64,000 bases of DNA from Streptomyces sp. NBC_01498 (lineage in GTDB: Bacteria; Actinomycetota; Actinomycetes; Streptomycetales; Streptomycetaceae), in assembly GCF_036327775.1 (NCBI RefSeq), contig NZ_CP109598.1, positions 4,662,001 to 4,726,000 of the forward strand, given 5' to 3'. The notes under the pieces were generated by a model. The model was not told the DNA's origin. It worked only from the letters and a program-made list of their open reading frames with translations, and ran no database searches. Of the stretch, positions 46,763-55,935 are shown piece after piece. Each line of letters starts with the position of its first letter. The stretch's first letter is position 1. Both the position numbers and the translations under genes were made by a program.

Positions 46763-47544
46763 CTCGCCCTTGCCGTACGCGCTTCGAGCCGCCGGACCAG
46801 ATGGCCGAGCGGCAGGGTGATCACCAGGTAGCAGAGACCGGCGATCAGGATCGGGGTCAGGCTGCGGTTCTGGTTCAGGGCGTCCCGGCCGAACTTGGCC
46901 AGCTCGTACTGGGACAGCGACAGACCCAGCAGGTAGACCAGTGACGAGTCCTTCGTCAGCAGGATCAACTCGTTGGTCAGCGGCGGCAGTACGATCCGCA
47001 GGGCCTGCGGGATGACGATCGAGATCATCGCCCGGCCCTGCGACATCCCGAGCGAACGCGCCGCCTCCGTCTGCCCCTTGGGCACGGCGAGGATGCCCGC
47101 CCGGATGGTCTCCGCCATGTACGCGGCGCCGACCAGGCCCAGGGCCAGCATCACCGTCACGTACTGGTTGAGCGCCACCTGGAAGGCCAGCGGCACACCG
47201 AACCCGAGCGCGATGAAGACGAGCAGCGCCGGCACGCCCCGGAAGAACTCGATGTAGACGACGGCCAGCCAGCGGTACGGCGGGACCTGGGAGAGCCGCA
47301 TCAGCGCGAGCAGCAGTCCCAGGGTCAGCCCGAAGCCGAAGCCGAGCAGGGTGTAGACGACGGTGTTGACCAGCGCCGTCGTGATGATGTCGGGGAACTG
47401 CGCCTTGGCGACCTCGACGTCGAAGAACGCCCGCTGGATCTCGCCCCAGTCGGCGGCCAGGGCGACGAAGAGCAGCACGGCGGCCAGTACGGCGTACTGA
47501 ACGCCCCTGATGGCACGGGTCCGTTGTCGGCGGGTCATGGACAT
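46759..47544 (-). CDS. Polar amino-acid ABC transporter permease
   Basis: 261 residues, HisM/GlnP type with five helices: [29 protein letters not shown] (TIGR01726-like N-terminal part), [20 protein letters not shown] and the loop [36 protein letters not shown] with the EAA motif. Only one permease gene is present, so it probably forms a homodimer. ATG 47544, with a second Met two codons later. Confidence 0.94.
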   Translation of the reverse strand: MSMTRRQRTRAIRGVQYAVLAAVLLFVALAADWGEIQRAFFDVEVAKAQFPDIITTALVNTVVYTLLGFGFGLTLGLLLALMRLSQVPPYRWLAVVYIEFFRGVPALLVFIALGFGVPLAFQVALNQYVTVMLALGLVGAAYMAETIRAGILAVPKGQTEAARSLGMSQGRAMISIVIPQALRIVLPPLTNELILLTKDSSLVYLLGLSLSQYELAKFGRDALNQNRSLTPILIAGLCYLVITLPLGHLVRRLEARTARAR

Positions 47545-47557
47545 CGGTGGTGGCCCC

Positions 47558-48352
47558 TCAGTTCTTCGGAGCGGCGGGGAACCACTTCGCGTATATCGCG
47601 TCGTACCGGCCGTCCGACCGGGCCGCCTCGATCACCTTGTCGACCTCCGCGCGCAGCGCGTCGTTGCCGGTCCGCACGCCCACGCCGTACTTCTCGCCGG
47701 TCTGGAACTCGGCGGTGACCTCGGTGTCCGGGTTCTTGCGCACGTACTCGAAGAGGACACCGTTGTCGTTGACGGCGGCGTCGACCTGGCCGGTCTTCAC
47801 GGCCGTGAGCAGCAGCGCGAGGTCTTCGAACTGGACGGTCTCCACGCCCTTGCCGTTCTTCTTCGCGTACTCCTCGCCCGTGGTGCCCTGCTGGACGCCG
47901 AGCTTCTTGCCCTTCAGGGTCGCCAGCGAGTCGAACCCCGCCCCCTTCTTGGTGACCAGGGCCTGGGTGGCGTCGAAGTACGGCACGGAGAAGTCCAGGT
48001 TCTCCTCCCGTACGGGGGTGATCGTCATCCCGGCGGCGGCGACGTCGCACTTGTTGGCGTTGAGGTCCTCACCCGTCTGGATGCCCTCGAAGGGCGTGTC
48101 GACGATCTCCTGGGTGACCTTGAGTTCCTTGGCGACCAGATCCACCAGGTCGACGTCGAAGCCGACGATCTTGTCGCCCTGGCGGGACTGGAAGGGCTCG
48201 TACGGCAGATGGGTGCAGGTCGTGAGCTTGCCGGGGTTGACCAGTGACACCTTCGAGCCGTCCGACGCGGTCGTCTTGGTGCTCGTGCACGCCGTCAGTG
48301 CGACGAGTGCGGCGGCGGTGGCTATCACGGGCAACGCGGTACGCGGGGACAA
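47558..48352 (-). CDS. Amino-acid ABC transporter substrate-binding lipoprotein
   Basis: 264 residues, SBP_bac_3 family. The start is TTG 48352, supported by GGAGG 4 bases upstream and by the lipoprotein signal it opens (LTAC, lipidated C22). Core: EPFQSRQGDKIVGFDVDLVDLVAKELKV, CDVAAAGMTITPVREENLDFSVPYFDATQALVTKKG, then AVNDNGVLFEYV. Glutamine/glutamate-like polar amino acids are the likely ligands. It precedes the permease gene by 13 bases. Confidence 0.92.
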   Translation of the reverse strand: MSPRTALPVIATAAALVALTACTSTKTTASDGSKVSLVNPGKLTTCTHLPYEPFQSRQGDKIVGFDVDLVDLVAKELKVTQEIVDTPFEGIQTGEDLNANKCDVAAAGMTITPVREENLDFSVPYFDATQALVTKKGAGFDSLATLKGKKLGVQQGTTGEEYAKKNGKGVETVQFEDLALLLTAVKTGQVDAAVNDNGVLFEYVRKNPDTEVTAEFQTGEKYGVGVRTGNDALRAEVDKVIEAARSDGRYDAIYAKWFPAAPKN

Positions 48353-48463
48353 GACGCCTCCAGGGCGGGGGACGGACGACAGGGGACATGGTGTGCGAGT
48401 TGCGCCGATCTTGCCACCGGAGATGCCGGATGTCTCCTGATCAGGCGCGGGGTTAACCGGGTC

Positions 48464-48581
48464 GTCACACCGGACGAACCGGCCTCGTGCGTCACACCGG
48501 ACGACCCCGTCCCGTGCGTCGCACGAGCGGAGCCGTCCGGTCCGGTCGGGTCGCACGAGCGGAGCCGTCCGGTCCGGTGGG
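48464..48581. repeat. Short tandem repeats downstream of the Flp-signal gene
   Basis: A 14-bp sequence GTCACACCGGACGA occurs at 48464 and 48491, and a 32-bp unit is duplicated in tandem (48518-48549 and 48550-48581, ending at the stop of the next gene). They occupy most of the 230-base gap between the binding-protein gene and the 549-residue gene upstream. The GTCCGGTCCGG stretches could fold as hairpins. Confidence 0.75.
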
Positions 48582-48582
48582 G

Positions 48583-50232
48583 TCAGACGATCGGACTGGT
48601 CTGTGTGCAGTTCTTCCACTCCACCCAGGGGCGCGCGCCGCCGTTCTTCGGCCCCGTCGCGTACGTCGGGTCCCCGGTGATCGTCTGTTCCTTCTCCTCG
48701 TGCGTGATGTCGATGCCGAACAGCTTGAAGCCCATGGTCACCTGACCGGCCGAGATGCCGAAGCCGATGCCCAGCGACGCGTTCCACCAGTCGGTGTTGG
48801 CGTTGTAGTCCAGCCGCGACAGCTTGCCCTTGTCGTGCAGCAGCCGCTCGATCGGCCCCGCGTCGGGTCCCGGCACCTCCGCCGCGTCCGACGGGGTCGG
48901 CAGGGCGTCGGAGGCGGGGAAGTCGCCCCGGCCGCGCAGCCAGTCCTCGACGAGCTTGCTGTCCGGGTCGTTGTCCAGGACCAGCTCCGCCGACTCGGTG
49001 TGGATCTGCGACTGGATGGTGCCGCCGCCCCCGCCGACGTCGATGGTCACCGGCGTACCGGGCACGTTGGCGCCCGCGCCGACCTGGACGCCGGCGCCCG
49101 CGCCGTTCTCCTCGCTGGTGGTGATCACCATCTTCTGCGGGCGGTGCTCCCTGCCGTCGCGCTCCTCCTGGTCGTACGTCGCCGCGTCGTACGTCACGGC
49201 CACCTGCTGCATGCGGGTGGCCTTGCCCTGGGCGACCTGACCGCCCTTGCCGTCGACGGTGAAGGTGTAGACGAAGGTGATCTTCCCGGCGTCCGGCCCG
49301 GTGTTGGTCCGCAGGACCACGACGTCCTCGGTCATCGAACCGGTCAGCCCGTCGCCCGAAACGCTGCCGAGGTCCGTGGACTTGCCGTTGGCGTCCTTGC
49401 CGCCGGCGCCCTTCTTGAAGGACTTGCCGAGGCTCAGACCGCCCGACGCCTCGGTGGTGGTCTTGGTGATGTCGACGTCCGGCATCCGCTCCGGATTGGC
49501 CGCCTGCATCTGCGAGACGGCGTTGTTCTTGCACCCGACCTGGCTGATCGGCGAGACGGGGGAGCCGATCATGGCGTCGCACACGTCCGACTGCTTGAGG
49601 GCGGCGGCGAACTCCTCGGCGTCGGCGAGGTTCGCGGCGAGATCGGCCTGCGGGTCGTCGCTCTTGTTGCTCGCGAACACCCACTGCCCGCCCTGGCCCT
49701 TGCCCTTGCTGTACGTGCCGTTGAGCGAGGCGCTGCCGCCCCAGTCCTTCAGCCCCGGAATGCCCGCCGAGACGCTGGCGGTGACACCGACGCTGCTGTC
49801 GGTCACCCGTTCCAGGGTGACCGTGCCGTCCGACCACTGCTGGACCTTGAGCTGTTCCGAGCCGCTGATCTTGATGAAGACGATCTGGATGACGACCGTG
49901 GTCTTGGTCTGATCCTGGGAGAGCAGGCACTTCGCGGGCTGGAACGGGTCGCCCGGCGGGCCGTCGGGTATCTCGCCGTCCCCGTCGTCCCCGTCGCCGT
50001 CCTCCCCGCCGTCACCGGAGTCGCACTCCTCGGGGCCGTCGGCCGCGTTGACGATCCGGCACACCGCGTCGTCCAGGGCCACGGCGGTGTCGGCGGGGAC
50101 GGCGACCGCCACGATCGCGGCGACGATCGCCGCGACGACGCCGATCAGCGCGACGTACTCGACACCGCCCTGACCGCGCTCCCCCCACCGCCGCCGTCGC
50201 CGCGGTTCCTGTGCACGTCGCGCGCCGTTCAT
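48583..50232 (-). CDS. Large protein with Flp-type (class IVb) prepilin N-terminus
   Basis: 549 residues. The N-terminus is basic (RRRRRWGERG) followed by QGGVEYVALIGVVAAIVAAIVAVAV. Cleavage after G20 leaves E25 and Y26 at +5 and +6, the exact Flp/TadE pattern G|xxxxEY, with a hydrophobic helix. An acidic Asp/Gly linker follows (about 72-95), then about 440 residues of soluble, Gly/Thr/Ser/Asp-rich sequence with beta-type alternation and four or five cysteines (DVCDAM, QVGCKN, KNCTQT). Flp pilins are normally only 50-70 residues, so this is a pilin signal on a large passenger. No Tad secretion genes are adjacent. Function unknown. Confidence 0.78.
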   Translation of the reverse strand: MNGARRAQEPRRRRRWGERGQGGVEYVALIGVVAAIVAAIVAVAVPADTAVALDDAVCRIVNAADGPEECDSGDGGEDGDGDDGDGEIPDGPPGDPFQPAKCLLSQDQTKTTVVIQIVFIKISGSEQLKVQQWSDGTVTLERVTDSSVGVTASVSAGIPGLKDWGGSASLNGTYSKGKGQGGQWVFASNKSDDPQADLAANLADAEEFAAALKQSDVCDAMIGSPVSPISQVGCKNNAVSQMQAANPERMPDVDITKTTTEASGGLSLGKSFKKGAGGKDANGKSTDLGSVSGDGLTGSMTEDVVVLRTNTGPDAGKITFVYTFTVDGKGGQVAQGKATRMQQVAVTYDAATYDQEERDGREHRPQKMVITTSEENGAGAGVQVGAGANVPGTPVTIDVGGGGGTIQSQIHTESAELVLDNDPDSKLVEDWLRGRGDFPASDALPTPSDAAEVPGPDAGPIERLLHDKGKLSRLDYNANTDWWNASLGIGFGISAGQVTMGFKLFGIDITHEEKEQTITGDPTYATGPKNGGARPWVEWKNCTQTSPIV

Positions 50233-50312
50233 CCGGACTCCTCGCCCCAGCTGTCTCCGCTTCCCCCGGCCGGGAGGAGACTAAGGACGAGGGCGGGCCC
50301 AGACGCAGGGCC

Positions 50313-51995
50313 TCAGGGCCCAGTTACGGGCCCACCTCGGGCGTCCGGTCGGCTGAGGGCGGCGGAAGATGCCGATACGGGCGGAGTGCCCACAGCCCCG
50401 GACCCGGACCCGGCCCCGGACCCGGCCACGGCCACGGCCTCGGCCACGGACCCCGCGCCCGAACCCTGCCCGGACCCCGCGCCCGAGGACGACACGGACC
50501 CCGCCCCGGACGGCGCCGGCCGCCGTTCCGCCGAGGACGCGGCACCCGACGGCGTCGCGGACGGCGCCGTCAGCGGCGTGCTCTCCCCGTCGCCGTACAT
50601 GTCCTTCGGACCGCCGTCCGGCAGTTCGCCCAGCGCCACCAGCGCCGCGCGCGCCCTCGGCGCCAGCAGCGGCGAGAACCACGGGTTCGTCCGCAGCGCC
50701 TCCTCCAGATGGCGGCGCGCCTGGCCGTCCATCCCCAGCGCGCGCTCGATCTCCCCCCGGTGGTACGCGAACAGCGCGCTGCGCATCCCCTGTTCCGTCG
50801 CCCTCTTCGCGTACGGCAGCGCCTTCCGGGCGTCCCCCGTCCGGTACAGCGCCCAGCCCAGCGCGTCCGACACCCGCATACCGCGATGGCCGCGCCGCCA
50901 CTCGGCCTCCAGCCGCTCCACCGCCGCCCGCGCGTCGCCGTGGTCGGTCTCGTAACGGGCCAGCGGCAGCTCGTCGTTGACCCCGTCCGCCCGCGCCCGC
51001 GTCGTCCGGTCCCGCAGCAGCGCGTACGCGCTCCTGGCGTCCCCGTCCAGCTTCAGCGAGTCGTACAACTCGCCCATTTCCAGGGCGTATTCAGGCAACG
51101 GGCGCTCCGCGACGGCCGCCTGGTAGTCCTGGACCGCCTCGTGCCCGCGCCCCAGCGCCGCCCGCGCCCGCGCCCGTCCCACCAGCGACGGATGGTGGTC
51201 CGGCGCGGTCCTCAGCGCCGCGTCGTAGTGCCGCAGCGCCTCCTTCGGCTCGCCCCGCTCCCAGGCCAGCCCGCCGAGGGCGTGCAGCGCCTCCGCCCGC
51301 TCGGCGGTCGTACGCGCCTGCGACAGCGCCTCGTCCGCCTTGGCCGCCGCGTCCTCGCGCCATCCCCGGTCGCGGTAGACCCCCGACGACACGGACAGCA
51401 CCAGGGGAGTGCCGGGGCGCAGCGCCCGCAGGGTGTCGAGCGCCTTGCCGGCCTTCGCGTAGTCGCCGAGCCCGTTGTACGCCTCGACGAGGACCGGGTA
51501 CGCCGTCCAGCGCGCCGGGTCCGCCTTCCGTACCGCCTCGCCCCAGGTCCGGGCCGCCGCGTGGTCGTGGCGCGCGTTCGCCAGCGAGGCCAGGCCCACC
51601 GCGGCCGCCGGATTGCGCCGTTCGCCGGGGGCGAGGGTGAGCGAGCGGCGCAGCGCCCGTTCGGCCTTCGGGTAGTACGCGGTGTCCGCGCGCAGCCCGC
51701 CGCGCTCCACGTACGCCGCGCCCAGCACCGCCCAGGCGCCCGCGTCCTTCGGGTGGTCCCGCAGCCATGCCTCGCGGTCCCGGATCAGCGCCGCCACGTC
51801 CGGCAGGGAGGCGGGCGCGCCCGCGCCGACGGCGGCACTGGCCCGCGCCTCGGGGCCCGGCGCGGGCGGCGCCTGTTCCCGGTCGGGTACGAGGACGAGG
51901 ACGCCCGCGACGAGGACCGCCCCCACGGTGCCGGCCAGCGCGGTGCGTCGGATGTGCCTCATGTGCTGCGCGTGCAGGGAGTCCGTGGCGTCCAT
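50313..51995 (-). CDS. Membrane-anchored TPR-repeat protein
   Basis: 560 residues. A single N-terminal helix (about 16-36, TALAGTVGAVLVAGVLVLVP), then roughly ten TPR-like repeats to about residue 450 (for example AWAVLGAAYVERGGL, EALHALGGLAWERGEPKEALRHYDAAL, PSLVGRARARAALGRGHEAVQDYQAAV), and a Ser/Gly/Ala-rich C-terminal tail. The TPR part is predicted outside the membrane. ATG 51995 is used; there is no good ribosome site and Met at 51962 is an alternative. It lies 80 bases upstream of the Flp-signal gene in the same direction, so the two may form a unit. Confidence 0.78.
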   Translation of the reverse strand: MDATDSLHAQHMRHIRRTALAGTVGAVLVAGVLVLVPDREQAPPAPGPEARASAAVGAGAPASLPDVAALIRDREAWLRDHPKDAGAWAVLGAAYVERGGLRADTAYYPKAERALRRSLTLAPGERRNPAAAVGLASLANARHDHAAARTWGEAVRKADPARWTAYPVLVEAYNGLGDYAKAGKALDTLRALRPGTPLVLSVSSGVYRDRGWREDAAAKADEALSQARTTAERAEALHALGGLAWERGEPKEALRHYDAALRTAPDHHPSLVGRARARAALGRGHEAVQDYQAAVAERPLPEYALEMGELYDSLKLDGDARSAYALLRDRTTRARADGVNDELPLARYETDHGDARAAVERLEAEWRRGHRGMRVSDALGWALYRTGDARKALPYAKRATEQGMRSALFAYHRGEIERALGMDGQARRHLEEALRTNPWFSPLLAPRARAALVALGELPDGGPKDMYGDGESTPLTAPSATPSGAASSAERRPAPSGAGSVSSSGAGSGQGSGAGSVAEAVAVAGSGAGSGSGAVGTPPVSASSAALSRPDARGGPVTGP

Positions 51996-52093
51996 GTAAT
52001 TACTGTGCGTCAATACGACCACCACACCTGGTTGTGCGCGGGTGGATCGCAGACGGGTTCACACCGATGGCCCCGGAGTGCCACGCTGGGCCC

Positions 52094-53506
52094 ATGGACG
52101 ATCTCGTCGCGGACGCGCCCCCCACCTTCCCCGCCGCCACGGACGGTCTGCTCGCCGAGCTGCGAGCCGGTCTGCCCGCCGAAGCCCTGATCACCGACCC
52201 CGACATCACCGCCTCCTACGCCAACGACATGGCAAGTTTCTGCGAGGCGGGCACCCCGGCGGTGGTCGTCCTGCCGCGCACCGTCGAGCAGGTCCAGCAC
52301 GTCATGCGCACCGCCACCGCGCTGCGCGTCCCCGTGGTCCCGCAGGGCGCCCGTACCGGACTGTCGGGCGCCGCCAACGCGTCCGAGGGCTGCGTCGTGC
52401 TGTCCCTGATCAAGATGGACCGGATCCTGGAGATCAACCCGGTCGACCGGATCGCCGTGGTCGAGCCCGGTGTCGTCAACGCCGTGCTCTCCCGCGCGGT
52501 CGGCGAACACGGCCTGTACTACCCGCCGGACCCCTCCAGCTGGGAGACCTGCACCATCGGCGGCAACATCGGCACCGCGTCCGGCGGGCTGTGCTGCGTC
52601 AAGTACGGCGTCACCGCCGAGTATGTGCTGGGCCTGGAGGTCGTCCTGGCCGACGGCCGGCTGCTGACCACCGGCCGGCGCACCGCCAAGGGCGTCGCCG
52701 GATACGACCTCACCCGGCTGTTCGTCGGGTCGGAAGGCAGCCTCGGGGTCGTCGTCAAGGCCGTGCTCGCGCTCAAGCCCCAGCCGCCCCGACAGCTCGT
52801 GCTGGCCGCCGAGTTCGCCTCGGCGTCCGCCGCCTGCGACGCGATCTGCCGGATCATGGAACGCGGCCACACCCCCTCCCTCCTGGAGCTGATGGACCGC
52901 ACCACCGTCCGCGCCGTCAACTCCCTGGCGAACATGGGCCTTCCGGAGACCACCGAGGCCCTGCTGCTCTGCGCGTTCGACACCGCCGACCCGGCCGCCG
53001 ACCTCGCCGCCGTCGGTGAACTCTGCACGGCCGCCGGGGCCACCGAGGTCGTCCCCGCCGACGACCCGGCCGAGTCCGAACTGCTGCTCCAGGCACGGCG
53101 GATGGCGCTCGTCGCGCTGGAGGCCGTCAAGGGCACGACGATGATCGACGACGTGTGCGTGCCCCGCTCACGGCTGGCCGAGGTCCTGGAGGGCATCGAC
53201 CGTATCGCCGCCAAGCACGACCTGACGATCGGTGTCTGCGCCCACGCGGGTGACGGCAACACCCATCCCACGGTCTGCTTCGACGCCTCGGACGCGGACG
53301 AGTCCCGCCGGGCCCGCGAGTCGTTCGACGAGATCATGGCGCTCGGCCTGGAACTGGGCGGCACCATCACCGGCGAACACGGTGTCGGCGTCCTGAAGAA
53401 GGAGTGGCTCGCCCGCGAACTCGGCCCGGTCGGCATGGAGTTGCAGCGCGGCATCAAGAAGACGTTCGACCCGCTGAACCTCCTCAACCCCGGAAAGCTG
53501 TTCTGA
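52094..53506 (+). CDS. FAD-linked oxidase, GlcD / D-lactate dehydrogenase type
   Basis: 470 residues. FAD_binding_4 domain: PRTVEQVQHVMRTATALRVPVVPQGARTGLSGAANASEG and the pyrophosphate loop TIGGNIGTASGGLCCVKYGVTAEYVLGLEVVLADG, then the C-terminal FAD-oxidase domain with CAHAGDGNTHPTVCFD and TITGEHGVGVLKKEWL. Such enzymes oxidise glycolate, D-lactate or 2-hydroxyglutarate. No GlcE/GlcF partner is adjacent, which favours a stand-alone D-2-hydroxy-acid dehydrogenase. ATG 52094. Confidence 0.93.
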   Translation: MDDLVADAPPTFPAATDGLLAELRAGLPAEALITDPDITASYANDMASFCEAGTPAVVVLPRTVEQVQHVMRTATALRVPVVPQGARTGLSGAANASEGCVVLSLIKMDRILEINPVDRIAVVEPGVVNAVLSRAVGEHGLYYPPDPSSWETCTIGGNIGTASGGLCCVKYGVTAEYVLGLEVVLADGRLLTTGRRTAKGVAGYDLTRLFVGSEGSLGVVVKAVLALKPQPPRQLVLAAEFASASAACDAICRIMERGHTPSLLELMDRTTVRAVNSLANMGLPETTEALLLCAFDTADPAADLAAVGELCTAAGATEVVPADDPAESELLLQARRMALVALEAVKGTTMIDDVCVPRSRLAEVLEGIDRIAAKHDLTIGVCAHAGDGNTHPTVCFDASDADESRRARESFDEIMALGLELGGTITGEHGVGVLKKEWLARELGPVGMELQRGIKKTFDPLNLLNPGKLF

Positions 53507-53588
53507 ACCGCCCTACCGGCACACCGACCGGGCAGCGGACCGGACCCGGGCGACCGGGCCCGGCCCCCGAGCCGCACCGCCCCGCGCC

Positions 53589-54074
53589 TCAGGACCCGGC
53601 GTCCGGCGACTCGTCCGACGCCGGGTCCCGGCGCGGGGCGCTCGGCCACAGATCGTCGGCCGGCGTCGGGGCGAGCAGCCGCTCCAGCCCCGCGTCCATC
53701 CCCAGCAGTTCCGCCTCCGAGCCGGGCGGCACCACCGTCAACGTCCGCTCCAGCCACGCCGAGACCGCCGCCGACGACGCCTCCAGCAGCGCGTCGCCGT
53801 CCGGGGACGACAGCGCCACGCTCAGGACGGCCCGCCCGTCGATCTTCGTGGGCCAGATCCGTACGTCACCGTAACCACAGGGCCGGAACACCCCTTCGAC
53901 CAGAAGTTCGCGTGCGAACGTCCAGTTGACGGGAGTGTCCGAGCCGATGTGAAAGGTGATGTGCACGGCGAACGGATCGTCCGACCGGTACATCAGCCGG
54001 GCCGGGACGGGCACGGTGCGCTCGGGCGAGAGCACCAGATCGATCTCCAACTCACGTTCCACCACGGTGTCCAT
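53589..54074 (-). CDS. ssgG: SsgA-like sporulation/cell-division protein, SsgG-like
   Basis: 161 residues of the SALP family, found only in sporulating actinomycetes. Conserved core: LVLSPERTVPVPARLMYRSDDPFAVHITFHIGSDTPVNWTFARELLVEGV, GYGDVRIWPTKIDG and SSPDGDALLEASSAAVSAWLERTL. Family members position septa and wall enzymes in aerial hyphae; SsgG of S. coelicolor is needed for correct septum placement. The symbol rests on synteny with the GlcD-like gene and the RDD genes (S. coelicolor SCO2924 region, from memory). The Pro/Asp C-terminal tail is variable. Confidence 0.88.
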   Translation of the reverse strand: MDTVVERELEIDLVLSPERTVPVPARLMYRSDDPFAVHITFHIGSDTPVNWTFARELLVEGVFRPCGYGDVRIWPTKIDGRAVLSVALSSPDGDALLEASSAAVSAWLERTLTVVPPGSEAELLGMDAGLERLLAPTPADDLWPSAPRRDPASDESPDAGS

Positions 54075-54306
54075 GTCAGACGCGTCCTTCCTCGTACCTC
54101 GCCCCGGGGAGTGGGCCTACCGATGGAGAGCGCCGACTCCCGCCGCCATGACGCGACTTCGGGAAGGAAGGTGCCCCCGCGACGTACCGTGACTCGTTCG
54201 TGACCGGATGGGGGTCCAAACGGCCGGATGGGCCCAGGGCCATGCGGTGGTCTGATAGATGTGGACCCTTGCATTGAGCCCATCGAAGAGATACGGGACC
54301 ACGGTG

Positions 54307-55836
54307 ATGAGCGCCCCGACCTCGGCGACCGGAGACGGCAGCCCTTCCCCCGGCTTCTACCCGGACCCGTCCATCCCCGGATACGTCCGCTACTGGAACG
54401 GCGGCTCCTGGGTGCCCGGCACCAGCCGCCCCGCGCCGGGGGCCGGTGAGGACCTCCCCGAGGAGCCCCACGGCGGCCCGGCGGCGCCCGCCGTGCCCGC
54501 CGCCCGGCGGACCCCGGCCCCCTCCGTCGAGGAGACGGGGCCGATGTTCTTCGACGAGGACGACCCCGCCGGGACACCCCGTCAGGAACCCGCCTCCGTC
54601 TGGCAGGCCGACACCCGGCGGCAGACCGGCTTCGGCGGCGACCGTGACGCGCGCGTCTCCTGGGGCGAGAGCGGCCGGAACACCCCGGCCGCACCGGACC
54701 CGGACGAGGCCGCCCGGGACCCCCGGTACGACTCGCGGCTCCCCGGCCGGACGGCGGAACCCGCGGCCGATCCCACCGGCGGCGCGCTCCCCGGCGTACG
54801 GTCCGCGGGCCCGGCCGCCGGGTCGGACCCCGATGACGACGACTCACCTCCCCGCGAGGGCACGGTCGCCATCCGCGTCCCGCGCCCCGGACGCGGCGGC
54901 CCGGACCGGACCGGCGAGGGCGGCATCCCCACCGACGGCACCGTCACCATCCGCCCGGCGGGCGGCGCCCGGGGCGAACAGGCCACCGGCCGCACCGGAC
55001 AGACCGACGGCACCATGGCCCTGCGCGCCCTGCGCCGCGCCGCCGCCGGGCGCGCGCCCGTCCCGCCGCCCGCCCAGACGCCCGCGCCGCCGCCGGTGAC
55101 ACCCGACGCGCCGCAGGCCCGCTCGATGCAGCCGCCCGCCGGCCCGCCCGCCGCCGGCCCGCCCGCCGCCGGCCCGCCCGCCGCCGGCCCGCTCGCACCC
55201 GGCCCCGGCGGCGGCGCCCCGTCCTGGGCCCAGCAGGCGCACCCGCTCACCCCGTCGCAGCACGGCGCGTCCGGCGGTGCCGCCGGACAGCCGGTCGTGC
55301 CCTGGCGGCCCCCGGCCGACGACCCCTTCCTGCGGGCCGCCCAGGCCCAGGCGTCGGCCCGCCCCGCCGGACTCGGCAAACGGTTCGCCGCCCGGCTGAT
55401 CGACACCGTCGTCCTCCTCGCGATGGTCGGCGCCGCCTCCGTACCCCTGGTGTCCAGGGCACTCGCGCACATCGACGACAAGGTCGAGGCGGCGAAGCAG
55501 ACCGGTGAGACCGTCACCGTCTGGCTGATCGACGGCACCACGGCCGGCCTGTTCGGCGGGGTCCTCGCCGCGCTGCTGCTCATCGGCGCGCTGTACGAAG
55601 CACTCCCGACCGCCGCCTGGGGCCGCACGCTCGGCAAGAAGCTGTGCGGACTCCAGGTGCGGGACATCGAGTCGTTCGAGACGCCCACCTTCGGCGCCGC
55701 GCTGCGCCGCTGGCTCGTGTACGGCCTGCTCGGCGTGCTCGTCGTCGGTGTGCTGAACGTGCTGTGGTGCGTCTTCGACCGGCCGTGGCGGCAGTGCTGG
55801 CACGACAAGGCGGCCCGCACGTTCGTCGCGGGCTGA
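54307..55836 (+). CDS. RDD-family membrane protein with DUF2510 and proline-rich N-terminus
   Basis: 509 residues. An N-terminal DUF2510 motif (GFYPDPSIPGYVRYWNGGSWV, about 16-36) is followed by about 320 residues of Pro/Ala/Gly/Asp-rich disorder, including a GPPAA repeat encoded by 15-bp units near 55140-55190. The C-terminal RDD domain (RFAARLIDTVVLLAMVGAASVPLV, LGKKLCGLQVRD, HDKAARTFVAG) has three or four helices. ATG 54307; GTG 54304 directly before it is equally possible. The gene is divergent from ssgG over 232 bases. RDD proteins are of uncertain function, sometimes Na+/H+ exchange. Confidence 0.85.
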   Translation: MSAPTSATGDGSPSPGFYPDPSIPGYVRYWNGGSWVPGTSRPAPGAGEDLPEEPHGGPAAPAVPAARRTPAPSVEETGPMFFDEDDPAGTPRQEPASVWQADTRRQTGFGGDRDARVSWGESGRNTPAAPDPDEAARDPRYDSRLPGRTAEPAADPTGGALPGVRSAGPAAGSDPDDDDSPPREGTVAIRVPRPGRGGPDRTGEGGIPTDGTVTIRPAGGARGEQATGRTGQTDGTMALRALRRAAAGRAPVPPPAQTPAPPPVTPDAPQARSMQPPAGPPAAGPPAAGPPAAGPLAPGPGGGAPSWAQQAHPLTPSQHGASGGAAGQPVVPWRPPADDPFLRAAQAQASARPAGLGKRFAARLIDTVVLLAMVGAASVPLVSRALAHIDDKVEAAKQTGETVTVWLIDGTTAGLFGGVLAALLLIGALYEALPTAAWGRTLGKKLCGLQVRDIESFETPTFGAALRRWLVYGLLGVLVVGVLNVLWCVFDRPWRQCWHDKAARTFVAG

Positions 55837-55935
55837 CACCCGGTCACCCGGGCGGGGGCGCGGTCCCGCCCGGGGGCTCGTCCGAACGGCGGGTGATCCG
55901 TTGCGGGCATCGGTACGGCGCGGTGCACTGCCCCC

